Source of the DNA: an uncultured Eggerthellaceae bacterium
Lineage (GTDB): Bacteria; Actinomycetota; Coriobacteriia; Coriobacteriales; Eggerthellaceae
Assembly: GCA_934631995.1 (NCBI GenBank)
Contig: CAKTYF010000006.1
Location: forward strand, 1 to 40,581
Direction: 5' to 3'
DNA length: 40,581 bases
A program made the translations under genes and the position numbers. This document shows positions 1 through 6,652 of this stretch, piece after piece; position 1 is the first letter of the stretch; each line of letters begins with the position of its first letter. The notes under the pieces are model-generated. The model ran no database searches. It was not told where the DNA came from and saw only the letters and a list, made by a program, of their open reading frames with translations.

Positions 1-2586
1 GTGCCTCCCACTATGAACGCACCCGATGGAACACCCACGAATGCGGTGTTCGGGTTTTTCAGCATGCTGCTGAAATTCATCGACGAAAGTCAACCCAACG
101 CGATCATCTGCGCTTTTGATGCGGGAAAACCGCAGTTTCGTATGCAGGCGTTGGAACAATACAAAGCGCAGCGTCCTCCCATGGACGATGACTTGCGTGT
201 GCAATTCCCTGTGGTCGAAAAGCTTCTTGAATCAATGGGCATTCCCATTGTGAAAATGCCTGGCTGGGAAGGCGACGATATTTTAGGAACCGTTGCTGCG
301 CGCGATGAGGCGCTTGGCTTCAAAACGCTGCTGCTTACGGGCGATAAAGATGCCTGCCAGCTGGCAAGCGAGCTTACGAGCATCGTTTCCATGAAAAAAG
401 GTGTTACGGATATCGTAGTTATGGGCCCTGCCGAAGTTGCAGAAAAATACGGCGTTGGTCCTGAACTCATTCCTGATTATCTGGGTCTTATGGGCGATAG
501 TTCCGACAACATTCCCGGTGTTCCCGGCATTGGCCCGAAAACTGCCACGAAACTTCTGCAGCAGTTCGGCAGTATGGAAGGCATCTACGAAAATCTTGAT
601 AAGCTCAAGGGCAAACAGCTCGAAAACATCCGCGATAACAAAGATGCCGCGTTCGTAAGCAGGCAAGTTGCGACTATTGTGCGCGATGCGGATTTGGATA
701 TTGACCCTGAAACCGTTGAGTTTCCCAACTACACGGCAGAGGCGGTGCAAGCGGCGTTCGGCGAAATTCGCTTGCAGGCGCACTTGGGCCATGTCCTGCG
801 CTATATCGATTCCGATGTGCCTGCGGTTCCTGCGTTCAAGGTCGCCGTTGAAAAACCTTTGCTTGGTCCGGACGCGCGTGCGCTTTTTGAGAAATGTTTG
901 AAAAATGGCGATGAACTGGCTCTTTGTGTTGAGAAAAGAGAGGCGGAAACGCTTTTTGATGAAGAGAAGCTGATAATTGGTTTTGCTTGCGAAAAAGGAC
1001 GCGGCTACCTGGATTCTCCCGAGTGCCCCGATTTGCTTGCGCGTGCAATTCAGCAGGGAAATCTTGTTTGCGAAGATTTGAAGCAGTTCATGCATTTCGT
1101 TTCTCCCGCAGATTCATCGTTGCCGTCACTGGTGAGTGTTGGTGATCTTTTAAACTGCAAGGCATTTGACCTGGGGCTTGCGGGCTATGTTTTGAATTCG
1201 TCTGCTCAGAAGTATGGTCTAGAGGATCTGCTGCAGCGTCACATGAATTGCTCTCTTCCCGAACCGGAAGACCTTTCGCCCGAAGGGCGCTCCGCTTTGC
1301 GTGCCGCTGTTTGTCTGGCGCTTAAACAGCCGCTTTTGGACTTTATGGACGAAGCGGAGAACAGCTCGGGGTATTTTGATATCGATCTTCCGCTAGTCAG
1401 CGTGCTGGCCATTTTGGAGCGCAATGGCGCCGCGTTGGACGTTCCGCGCTTGCAGCAGCTTGGCGTGCAAACGCAAACTGAGATTGACGAGCTGAAGACG
1501 CAGATTTTCCAGCTTGCGGGCGAGACGTTTAACGTGGATTCGCCCAAGCAGCTCGGCCATATCCTGTTTGAAGTACTGGGTATGGAGCCTAAGAAGAAAA
1601 CGAAAGGCAAGACCGGCTTTTCTACCGATGCTTCCGTTTTGGCGGAGCTTGCCACCGAGCATGAATTGCCCGGGCTGGTGCTGAAATACCGCGAGCTGGC
1701 AAAAATCAAGTCTACGTACATTGATGCGCTGCCGCCGCTTCGAGCAGGCGACGGATTGGTTCACACGTCGTTCAACGAGAAAGTAACTACAACGGGTCGT
1801 TTGTCTTCATCGGACCCCAACCTTCAAAACATTCCCGTGCGCACCGAGTTCGGCCGCAAGATTCGCGAGTGCTTTGTGCCGTTGGAACCTGATCATGTGT
1901 ATGTTTCCGCTGACTATTCTCAAATCGAGCTGCGCTTACTGGCGCATCTTTCGGAAGACGCAGGGCTGATTGCCGCGTTTACATCGGGCGCGGATTTCCA
2001 CGCAAGCACTGCCGCGCAAGTTTTCGATGTGCCTATTGACCAGGTCACACCCGAAATGCGCAGCCGCGCGAAAGCGGTGAATTTCGGCATTGTGTATGGT
2101 CAGCAGGCGTATGGGCTTTCGCAGAGCTTGGGCATTTCGTTCGGCGAAGCAAAGGATATGATCGATAGGTATTTTGCTACGTACCCCCGTGTTCGCACGT
2201 ATCTGGATGAGACGGTTGAGTTCGCGCGCAAGCATGGATTTGCTCAGACTATGTTCGGGCGCCGTCGCTATATTCCCGAGTTGGCACAGCGTAATCCCAT
2301 CCGCAAGCAGTTTGGCGAGCGCACTGCCATGAATCATCCCATGCAAGGAAGCGCGGCCGATATCATCAAAATTGCCATGCGCCAAGTGCAGGAGCGCCTG
2401 GTGGCGGAAGGATTGCAGGCGCGCGTGATGCTTCAGGTGCACGACGAATTGGACTTGTCGGTTCCGCAAGAGGAGCTTTCCCAGGTGGAGACGTTGCTGA
2501 AGGGCGTGATGGAGAACGCAGCGAGTTTGCGTGTTCCGCTCAACGTGGACGTTTCCCACGGCGCGAACTGGTCCGAAGCACATTAG
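1..2586 (+). CDS. polA: DNA polymerase I, 5' end cut by the window
   Basis: DNA polymerase I fills gaps and removes RNA primers in replication and repair. The frame is open from base 1, and the first residues (DGTPTNAV near residue 9) match a point roughly 25 residues into the family, so the true start lies upstream. In order: a 5'-3' exonuclease domain (about residues 1-270, with GDSSDNIPGVPGIGPKTA as the helix-hairpin-helix), a central 3'-5' exonuclease-like domain (about 300-470), and the polymerase domain. Motif A is DYSQIELRLLAHL, motif B is RAKAVNFGIVYG and motif C is QVHDEL. The central domain lacks the D-x-E metal-binding motif used for proofreading, so that activity is probably absent, as in several bacterial Pol I proteins. 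The TAG stop is followed immediately by a copy of the 33-bp palindromic element. Confidence 0.97.
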   Translation: MPPTMNAPDGTPTNAVFGFFSMLLKFIDESQPNAIICAFDAGKPQFRMQALEQYKAQRPPMDDDLRVQFPVVEKLLESMGIPIVKMPGWEGDDILGTVAARDEALGFKTLLLTGDKDACQLASELTSIVSMKKGVTDIVVMGPAEVAEKYGVGPELIPDYLGLMGDSSDNIPGVPGIGPKTATKLLQQFGSMEGIYENLDKLKGKQLENIRDNKDAAFVSRQVATIVRDADLDIDPETVEFPNYTAEAVQAAFGEIRLQAHLGHVLRYIDSDVPAVPAFKVAVEKPLLGPDARALFEKCLKNGDELALCVEKREAETLFDEEKLIIGFACEKGRGYLDSPECPDLLARAIQQGNLVCEDLKQFMHFVSPADSSLPSLVSVGDLLNCKAFDLGLAGYVLNSSAQKYGLEDLLQRHMNCSLPEPEDLSPEGRSALRAAVCLALKQPLLDFMDEAENSSGYFDIDLPLVSVLAILERNGAALDVPRLQQLGVQTQTEIDELKTQIFQLAGETFNVDSPKQLGHILFEVLGMEPKKKTKGKTGFSTDASVLAELATEHELPGLVLKYRELAKIKSTYIDALPPLRAGDGLVHTSFNEKVTTTGRLSSSDPNLQNIPVRTEFGRKIRECFVPLEPDHVYVSADYSQIELRLLAHLSEDAGLIAAFTSGADFHASTAAQVFDVPIDQVTPEMRSRAKAVNFGIVYGQQAYGLSQSLGISFGEAKDMIDRYFATYPRVRTYLDETVEFARKHGFAQTMFGRRRYIPELAQRNPIRKQFGERTAMNHPMQGSAADIIKIAMRQVQERLVAEGLQARVMLQVHDELDLSVPQEELSQVETLLKGVMENAASLRVPLNVDVSHGANWSEAH

Positions 2587-2619
2587 TTGTTGACAAATTA
2601 CCCCACCTTTTGTCAACAA
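2587..2619 (+). repeat. 33-bp palindromic element, copy 1 (perfect), abutting the polA stop
   Basis: Left arm TTGTTGACAAA (2587-2597), loop TTACCCCACCT (2598-2608), right arm TTTGTCAACAA (2609-2619). The arms are exact reverse complements. The element starts at the first base after the polA TAG. It has no U-run after the stem, so it is not a classical intrinsic terminator. Identical copies lie at 11183-11215, 14478-14510 and, inverted, 14609-14641. Confidence 0.95.
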
Positions 2620-2730
2620 AAAATCCGAGGCGCTGCTTGCCCCTGGATTTTTTTGTTGAGCTCTGCTGTGGTGCGTAGTCCGTGCTGCATCTTTTTCTGG
2701 CGTGATGCTGCCCAACGATGTGGGCGGCAT

Positions 2731-2850
2731 GATAAAAACGACCCACTTTTCGGTGGATTTTCTTCTTTGCGGTCGTTGAAAATCGACATTTTCTCAGGTC
2801 GTAAAAAAGTAAGCCAGGGCAAACCCACAGAAAAGTGGGTCGTTTTTATC
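2731..2850. repeat. 120-bp element with 21-bp perfect terminal inverted repeats
   Basis: The ends 2731-2751 and 2830-2850 are exact 21-nt reverse complements (core AACGACCCACTTTTC). The pairing continues imperfectly inward (GGTGGATTT against AAACCCAC). No open frame inside looks like a gene, and I see no clear target-site duplication at the flanks. It is shaped like a MITE or a long bidirectional hairpin. Only this copy is in the window. Confidence 0.8.
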
Positions 2851-2894
2851 GGAATAAGGAAACGCTGCTGGCTTTCGGCAATCCGGGGAGACGC

Positions 2895-3003
2895 CCGTCG
2901 GCAAGGGCTTGCCTCGCGGCTCCGCTTGGACAAAGCCTCTTTGCGCTAGAGGTCCGCTTAACTTATCCAAAGCGTTGCTGTTTGGCTCGACCCTTGCCGG
3001 CGG
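2895..3003. repeat. Imperfect inverted repeat, 13-nt arms
   Basis: 2895-2907 (CCGTCGGCAAGGG) pairs with 2991-3003 (CCCTTGCCGGCGG) with one mismatch. A smaller hairpin lies inside it (CCTCT at 2936-2940, AGAGG at 2948-2952). It is another palindromic unit of the polA-rplU island and has no coding signal. Confidence 0.5.
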
Positions 3004-3033
3004 ATGCCCCTTTGCTTCATTTCCCTCTTTGGG

Positions 3034-3076
3034 ACGGGGGATGGAGGTTTGTTCCATCCATCCGCTCGAACGGCGA
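3034..3076. repeat. 43-bp dispersed repeat, copy A
   Basis: It matches 3959-4001 at 40 of 43 positions in the same orientation, beginning ACGGGGGATGGAGG and ending GAACGGCGA. The differences cluster at one spot (CATCCATCC here, CGTTCATCC in the other copy). The repeat is partly self-complementary around GGAGGTTTGTTCC. Its origin is unknown. Confidence 0.8.
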
Positions 3077-3190
3077 ACGCACCTAAGGGTCTGCGTGCCG
3101 GAAATTTTGTGCGTGTTTAGGTTTGCGGCGAGACGTGGTTCCGATGTCCCCTTCTGGGTTTCTCGGCGGCATGTTGTCGTTTTTTCCGTC

Positions 3191-3363
3191 CAGATGCGCA
3201 AAATATTCCCGTTCGGGGTACCTCGAGGAGCGCTTGCAGACCATATTGCGCCGTCTAAGTTGTTTCCGATCCGCAAAAGCCCAGGTTGCGCACTGCAAGC
3301 GTCGGATGAACGTGAGTCGATGACCCTTCAACCTACCCCGAATGGGAATATTTTGCACATCTG
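3191..3363. repeat. 173-bp long-hairpin element with 30-nt terminal arms
   Basis: 3191-3220 and 3334-3363 are reverse complements with 2 mismatches in 30 (core GCAAAATATTCCC). A second inner stem joins 3231-3239 (CGCTTGCAG) to 3293-3301 (CTGCAAGCG). The two mismatches keep the pairing nearly intact, so it may be a young MITE-like element or a maintained structure. The 265-codon open frame that crosses it shows no protein-like features and is not called. Confidence 0.75.
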
Positions 3364-3491
3364 CGCCTGTTTTCTGACAAGATGGCTTTCGCTCGCGCGT
3401 TTGCATCTAGGTAATCCACCGGGCCCATCGAGGCGACTCGGCAATGAAAAGAGTTCACATCGGGGAAGGGTCTCTTGCATTAAGCGCTGGT

Positions 3492-3524
3492 TTGTTGGTA
3501 AAAGGTGGGGCGATTTAATAACAT
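3492..3524 (-). repeat. 33-bp palindromic element, decayed copy
   Basis: Aligned in reverse orientation, about 25 of 33 positions match the perfect copies, including the complete loop region AAAAGGTGGGG. The arms no longer pair well. It lies downstream of the minus-strand unit that ends at 3721, so it has the same orientation relative to that gene as the perfect copies have to theirs. Confidence 0.65.
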
Positions 3525-3604
3525 TCATTCCTTTCGGGTCTTCTACGCTTTTGTACGGGGTCGCGTCCCTTGACGACGGGCCTTTTACGCCGCCCCGGGG
3601 CATG

Positions 3605-3634
3605 AAAAAAGGCGCTCCCGTAGGGAAACGCCTT
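3605..3634 (-). terminator. Second intrinsic terminator of the minus-strand small-gene unit
   Basis: Read on the minus strand, AAGGCG (3634-3629) and CGCCTT (3614-3609) form a stem with an inner TCCC/GGGA pairing, and a run of T residues follows (3610-3605). This is a standard intrinsic terminator for transcription coming from the 3882-3721 gene. The flanking GC-rich palindrome (3583-3610) resembles 3661-3688, which suggests a duplicated terminator module. Confidence 0.7.
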
Positions 3635-3682
3635 GATTCCAAAGTGATATGCTCAGGTAGTTTTACGCCGTGCCCGGGGCGT

Positions 3683-3703
3683 AAAAAACCCGCCGAAGCG
3701 GGC
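3683..3703 (-). terminator. Intrinsic terminator just after the 53-codon minus-strand gene
   Basis: On the minus strand, GCCCGC, loop TTCG, then GCGGG followed by six T residues (3688-3683). It begins 18 bases after the stop codon at 3721. The compact stem, UUCG-type loop and T-run are textbook, which argues that the small minus-strand gene is a genuine transcription unit. Confidence 0.88.
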
Positions 3704-3720
3704 TAGGGTGTCGTTGCTTG

Positions 3721-3882
3721 CTAACTAACGTATGGAGCCTCGGGATTCGGGGGCGTGCTCCATAGCTCAAAGCTGTCTTTTGCACGCTGAGGAGCTGCAT
3801 CGGTAAGCACGAACTCATCGTCTATGATTGTCCACCACTCTTCGTTTGATTTCCAAAACAAAGGTTCTCTGTCGGCGTTCAT
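3721..3882 (-). CDS. Small protein of 53 residues, function unknown
   Basis: This is an intact short gene. The ATG at 3882-3880 overlaps the stop of the upstream minus-strand frame as ATGA, and is preceded by a strong ribosome binding site (GAAAGGAGAG). The protein is acidic and rich in Trp (four in 53 residues): it has EPLFWKSNEEWW near the start and DEFVLTDAAPQRAKDSFELW in the middle. I see no signal peptide, membrane segment or metal motif. Two intrinsic terminators follow. The local sequence is richer in A and T than the neighbouring housekeeping genes, which fits an acquired origin. The coupled upstream partner survives only as its 3' end. I do not recognise the family, and a toxin-antitoxin role would be speculation. 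Confidence 0.7.
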   Translation of the reverse strand: MNADREPLFWKSNEEWWTIIDDEFVLTDAAPQRAKDSFELWSTPPNPEAPYVS

Positions 3883-3957
3883 AAAACTCTCCTTTCAACA
3901 ACTTTTGCAATTCTATCAGCTAATTCATTGCCTACATCAAATAATGTATCTTGATGG
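3879..3957 (-). pseudogene. 3' remnant of the gene upstream of the 53-codon gene
   Basis: The minus-strand frame ending at 3879 finishes with protein-like sequence (DTLFDVGNELADRIAKVVER, then RVL). Its stop overlaps the next start (ATGA), as in a translationally coupled pair. Upstream of about 3957 the frame runs into the 43-bp dispersed repeat and then a decayed 33-bp element, where the composition changes and nothing looks coding. The simplest reading is that the 5' part was lost or replaced. The frame stays open to about 4160, so a chimeric product cannot be excluded, but no convincing start or ribosome binding site was seen. Confidence 0.5.
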
Positions 3958-3958
3958 A

Positions 3959-4001
3959 ACGGGGGATGGAGGTTTGTTCCGTTCATCCGCCCGAACGGCG
4001 A
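3959..4001. repeat. 43-bp dispersed repeat, copy B
   Basis: It matches 3034-3076 at 40 of 43 positions. It sits at the point where the minus-strand gene remnant loses its protein-like character, so its arrival may be connected with the loss of that gene's 5' end. Confidence 0.8.
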
Positions 4002-4058
4002 CCCCCCTTCCTTTCCCAAGGCGTCTCTGGCTAACCGGCTCTCAGGCTGCCTTCGTTT

Positions 4059-4090
4059 TTCTTGACAAATTGCCCCAGCAGCGTCAACAT
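4059..4090 (+). repeat. 33-bp palindromic element, second decayed copy
   Basis: It starts TTCTTGACAAATTGCCCCA and ends GTCAACAT. It aligns to the perfect copies with one gap and several substitutions, mostly in the loop-to-right-arm part. Forward orientation. It lies about 100 bases before the rplU promoter and not directly after any intact gene. Confidence 0.6.
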
Positions 4091-4188
4091 TTTGCAGCAC
4101 TCGTTTATAGGTTTCGTTTTGAGGGCGCCTCTGCACAGGATTTCGCAGGAATACGGGCAATCAATTTGCGGGAACGCTAAAAAAGTAC

Positions 4189-4216
4189 TTGCTATGCTAA
4201 ACCTTTCTGATATCAT
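4189..4216 (+). promoter_or_regulatory. Likely promoter of rplU-rpmA
   Basis: TTGCTA (4189-4194), 16 bases, TATCAT (4211-4216). It leaves an untranslated leader of about 130 bases before the rplU ATG. It is the best sigma-70-type match in the stretch. Confidence 0.5.
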
Positions 4217-4219
4217 ATA

Positions 4220-4352
4220 TCAGGTTGCACCCAAAAGGGTGCGCATAGGAATAAGCGCGATGCATACGCGGAGACGGTGCAAAGAGGGAAACCGACGTGC
4301 TACGGTCACGCAGATAAGATATCGCCTTACGTTTATTCAACAAGGAGAAAGA
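4220..4352 (+). promoter_or_regulatory. rplU leader with a stable hairpin
   Basis: The leader carries a GCACCC (4227-4232), AAAA, GGGTGC (4237-4242) hairpin near its 5' end and ends in an AAGGAGAAAG ribosome binding site. Leaders of rplU operons in other bacteria can carry an L21-responsive structure. I see the hairpin but cannot match it to a known class by eye. Confidence 0.35.
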
Positions 4353-4658
4353 ATGTACGCTATCATCAAAACAGGCGGCAAGCAATACAAGGTTGCCGCA
4401 GGTGACAAGCTCAACATCGAGAAACTTGATGCTGAGGTTGGCGCCAAGGTTGAGCTGCCCGCCATCTGCATCATCGATGGCGAGAAGGTCGAAGCCGATC
4501 CCGCTAAGGCTGCTGCCACCAAGGTTGTTGCTACCGTTGTAGAGCAGTTCCGCGGCGAAAAGGTCCTGGTATTCAAGTTCAAGAAGCGCAAGAACTACAA
4601 GAAGCTTCGTGGCCATCGCCAGTATCTTACGCGCGTTCAGATCGAATCTATTGGTTAG
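4353..4658 (+). CDS. rplU: 50S ribosomal protein L21
   Basis: L21 is a 50S subunit protein that binds 23S rRNA. The 101-residue product has the usual length. It starts MYAIIKTGGKQYKV and carries the family signature near its end (KKRKNYKKLRGHRQYLTRVQI). The ATG at 4353 follows an AAGGAGAAAG ribosome binding site. An in-frame extension upstream to 4062 is open but has no L21 homology, so it is not used. rpmA follows after 14 bases, the nearly universal rplU-rpmA pair, with obgE downstream. Confidence 0.98.
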   Translation: MYAIIKTGGKQYKVAAGDKLNIEKLDAEVGAKVELPAICIIDGEKVEADPAKAAATKVVATVVEQFRGEKVLVFKFKKRKNYKKLRGHRQYLTRVQIESIG

Positions 4659-4672
4659 TAAGGAGGGAAACC

Positions 4673-4930
4673 ATGGCACACAAGAAAGGTCTTGGCTCCA
4701 CTCGTAACGGCCGCGACTCTCACGCACAGCGACTTGGCGTTAAGATGTTCGCTGGTCAGAAGGTAAAGACGGGTAATGTTATCGTTCGTCAGCGTGGCAC
4801 CCATTTTCATCCGGGTGAAAACGTTGGCCGCGGCAAGGACGACACCTTGTTCGCTCTGTGCGACGGTACGCTGAAGTTCACGCGTGGCGTTAAGCGCAAG
4901 ATTCATGTTATTCCTTCTGAAGAAGCTTAA
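4673..4930 (+). CDS. rpmA: 50S ribosomal protein L27
   Basis: L27 reaches towards the peptidyl transferase centre with its N-terminal tail. The product has 85 residues and starts MAHKKGLGSTRNGRDS, with the signature VRQRGTHFHPGENVG in the middle. It begins directly with the mature form, without the cleavable N-terminal extension found in many Firmicutes. A strong AAGGAGGG ribosome binding site precedes the ATG. It is cotranscribed with rplU. Confidence 0.98.
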   Translation: MAHKKGLGSTRNGRDSHAQRLGVKMFAGQKVKTGNVIVRQRGTHFHPGENVGRGKDDTLFALCDGTLKFTRGVKRKIHVIPSEEA

Positions 4931-4966
4931 TTCTTGTCAGTTTTAGGATAAACTTAAAAGCGATTG

Positions 4967-4997
4967 ACAGTGCCCTCTGCCTGGCAGGGGGCACTGT
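4967..4997 (+). terminator. Strong hairpin after rpmA
   Basis: ACAGTGCCC (4967-4975) pairs exactly with GGGCACTGT (4989-4997), with a further CTGCC/GGCAG inside. No T-run follows, so it may be a Rho-linked terminator, an attenuator limiting read-through into obgE, or a processing site. The rest of 4931-5128 shows no gene and no clear promoter. Confidence 0.5.
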
Positions 4998-5128
4998 TGC
5001 ATATGTATCGAATTTACGGGCATCTTCGCAATGTTTTACAGCGCTTTTGTGCAGCTCTGCTACGCGTTCTGGCGCTATTTGCCGAGCGAAATTGCCCTTG
5101 AGAGTCCCTTCGAAAGAAAAGGAACGGT

Positions 5129-6637
5129 ATGTTCACAGATAAAGTTCGCATTTTTGTGCAAGGCGGCGCGGGCGGCGCGGGTTGCATGAGCTTCCGTCGC
5201 GAGGCGCACGTGCCGAAGGGCGGACCCGATGGCGGCGATGGCGGTCATGGTGGAAACGTTATCATTCAGGCCGATGCCAGCTTGTCATCTCTGATTGAGT
5301 ATCGTTTCAAGCACCATTTCAAGGCTCAACGCGGCACACACGGCAAGGGTTCGCGCATGCATGGCGCAACGGGCGAGGACATGATTTTGCGCGTTCCCGT
5401 GGGTACGGTGGTGCGTGAGTACTTCGAGGAGGAAAAAGAAGCGGGCGAGCAAATTGCCGACTTAACGCACGACGGCGAACGCATTACGGTTGCGCGCGGC
5501 GGTCTAGGCGGACGCGGCAATATCCACTTCGTGACTTCCACACGCCGCGCTCCTTCCTTTGCTGAGCTGGGCGAACCAGGCGAAGAAGGTTGGGTTGAGC
5601 TGGAAATGAAGCTCATGGCCGATTGCGCGCTGGTGGGTATGCCGTCGGCGGGCAAGTCTTCGCTTATTGCCAAGATGAGCGCGGCTCGTCCGAAGATCGC
5701 CGATTACCCCTTCACCACGCTCGTGCCGAATCTGGGCGTGGCGACAAGCGGGGATTACAGCTTTGTTGTGGCCGACGTTCCTGGTCTGATTGAAGGCGCG
5801 CACGAAGGTCGTGGCTTGGGCCATGAGTTCTTGCGCCACATTGAACGTACGGCCATGATTGTGCACGTTGTTGACTTGACGGGCGACTGGGAAGGCCGCG
5901 ACCCGCTCAACGATTACGAGATTATCAAGAACGAAATCGCGCTGTATAAAGAAGAACTTGCCGACCGTCCGCGCATGGTTGTTGCCAACAAGATTGACGC
6001 TTGCTGGGACGACGAGCTTATCAAGAAGCTTGAGCAGCGCGTGAAAGAAGACTCCATTGCCGCAGCGGGTGGCGACGAATGGGCTGATAGCCCCTTTGAC
6101 CCGCGTCTGTATAAGATTTCCGCTTTGACGGGCGAAGGCGTTGATTCTTTGAAGGCCGCCATCGCGACGCGCGTCCATGCGCTGCGCGAAGAAGCCAAGC
6201 AGCAAGAAAGCGCCCAGGAATCTCCCTACGAGCAGGTCTGGGAATACAAACGCGAGAAGGCGGATGCGCGTTTCCTCGTGGTCAAGCTGGGTAAGGGCGT
6301 TTTCCGCGTTATTGGTAACAAGGTGGAGCGCATCATCGTTCAGACCGACTGGAACAACGAGGAAGCCATTACGTATCTGCAGCATCGTCTGAAGCGCATG
6401 GGCGTGGACAAGGCGCTGATTCGCGCGGGCGCTGTCGATGGCGACGAGATTCGCATTGTGGAGCGCGCATTCGAGTTCGAAGCGGGTATTGCAGGCGAAG
6501 ATGAATTCGACGAGCTCAATGATTACGAGCCAATGGAGCTTGAGGAAGTGTTCGACGATCGTCTTGCCTATCAGGACGAGGCATCGTATCTGCATCATTT
6601 CGAAGAAACCGACGGCGAAGAAGCTGAGGACGAATAA
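5129..6637 (+). CDS. obgE: Obg family GTPase
   Basis: Obg is an essential GTPase of late 50S assembly and stress signalling. The glycine-rich Obg fold comes first (residues about 1-160, GGAGGAGCMSFRREAHVPKG). The G domain has G1 GMPSAGKSSL, G2 region YPFTTL, G3 DVPGLIEGA and G4 ANKID. The Obg C-terminal (OCT) domain is at about 360-450 (FLVVKLGKGVFRVIGNKVER). A strongly acidic tail of about 50 residues ends the 502-residue protein, making it longer than many homologues. The ATG follows AAAAGGAA. It sits between rpmA and proB, the usual actinobacterial order, with 15 bases to proB. Confidence 0.97.
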   Translation: MFTDKVRIFVQGGAGGAGCMSFRREAHVPKGGPDGGDGGHGGNVIIQADASLSSLIEYRFKHHFKAQRGTHGKGSRMHGATGEDMILRVPVGTVVREYFEEEKEAGEQIADLTHDGERITVARGGLGGRGNIHFVTSTRRAPSFAELGEPGEEGWVELEMKLMADCALVGMPSAGKSSLIAKMSAARPKIADYPFTTLVPNLGVATSGDYSFVVADVPGLIEGAHEGRGLGHEFLRHIERTAMIVHVVDLTGDWEGRDPLNDYEIIKNEIALYKEELADRPRMVVANKIDACWDDELIKKLEQRVKEDSIAAAGGDEWADSPFDPRLYKISALTGEGVDSLKAAIATRVHALREEAKQQESAQESPYEQVWEYKREKADARFLVVKLGKGVFRVIGNKVERIIVQTDWNNEEAITYLQHRLKRMGVDKALIRAGAVDGDEIRIVERAFEFEAGIAGEDEFDELNDYEPMELEEVFDDRLAYQDEASYLHHFEETDGEEAEDE

Positions 6638-6652
6638 CGGTAAGGAACTGCT

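Noticed and set aside
2590..2618. The TTGACA in the 33-bp element as a -35 promoter box
   Set aside because: No -10-like sequence lies at 16-18 bases in either direction. The match follows from the palindrome itself.
2587..2619. The 33-bp element as a standard intrinsic terminator
   Set aside because: No T-run follows the stem in any copy, the stem is AT-rich, and the loop sequence is invariant, which a terminator does not need.
2909..3706. A 265-codon plus-strand frame in the polA-rplU island
   Set aside because: It runs through the hairpin element and repeats, has no ribosome binding site, and its product looks random and Arg/Pro-rich.
4062..4352. N-terminal extension of L21
   Set aside because: Open by chance. 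No homology, and the ATG at 4353 has the proper ribosome binding site.
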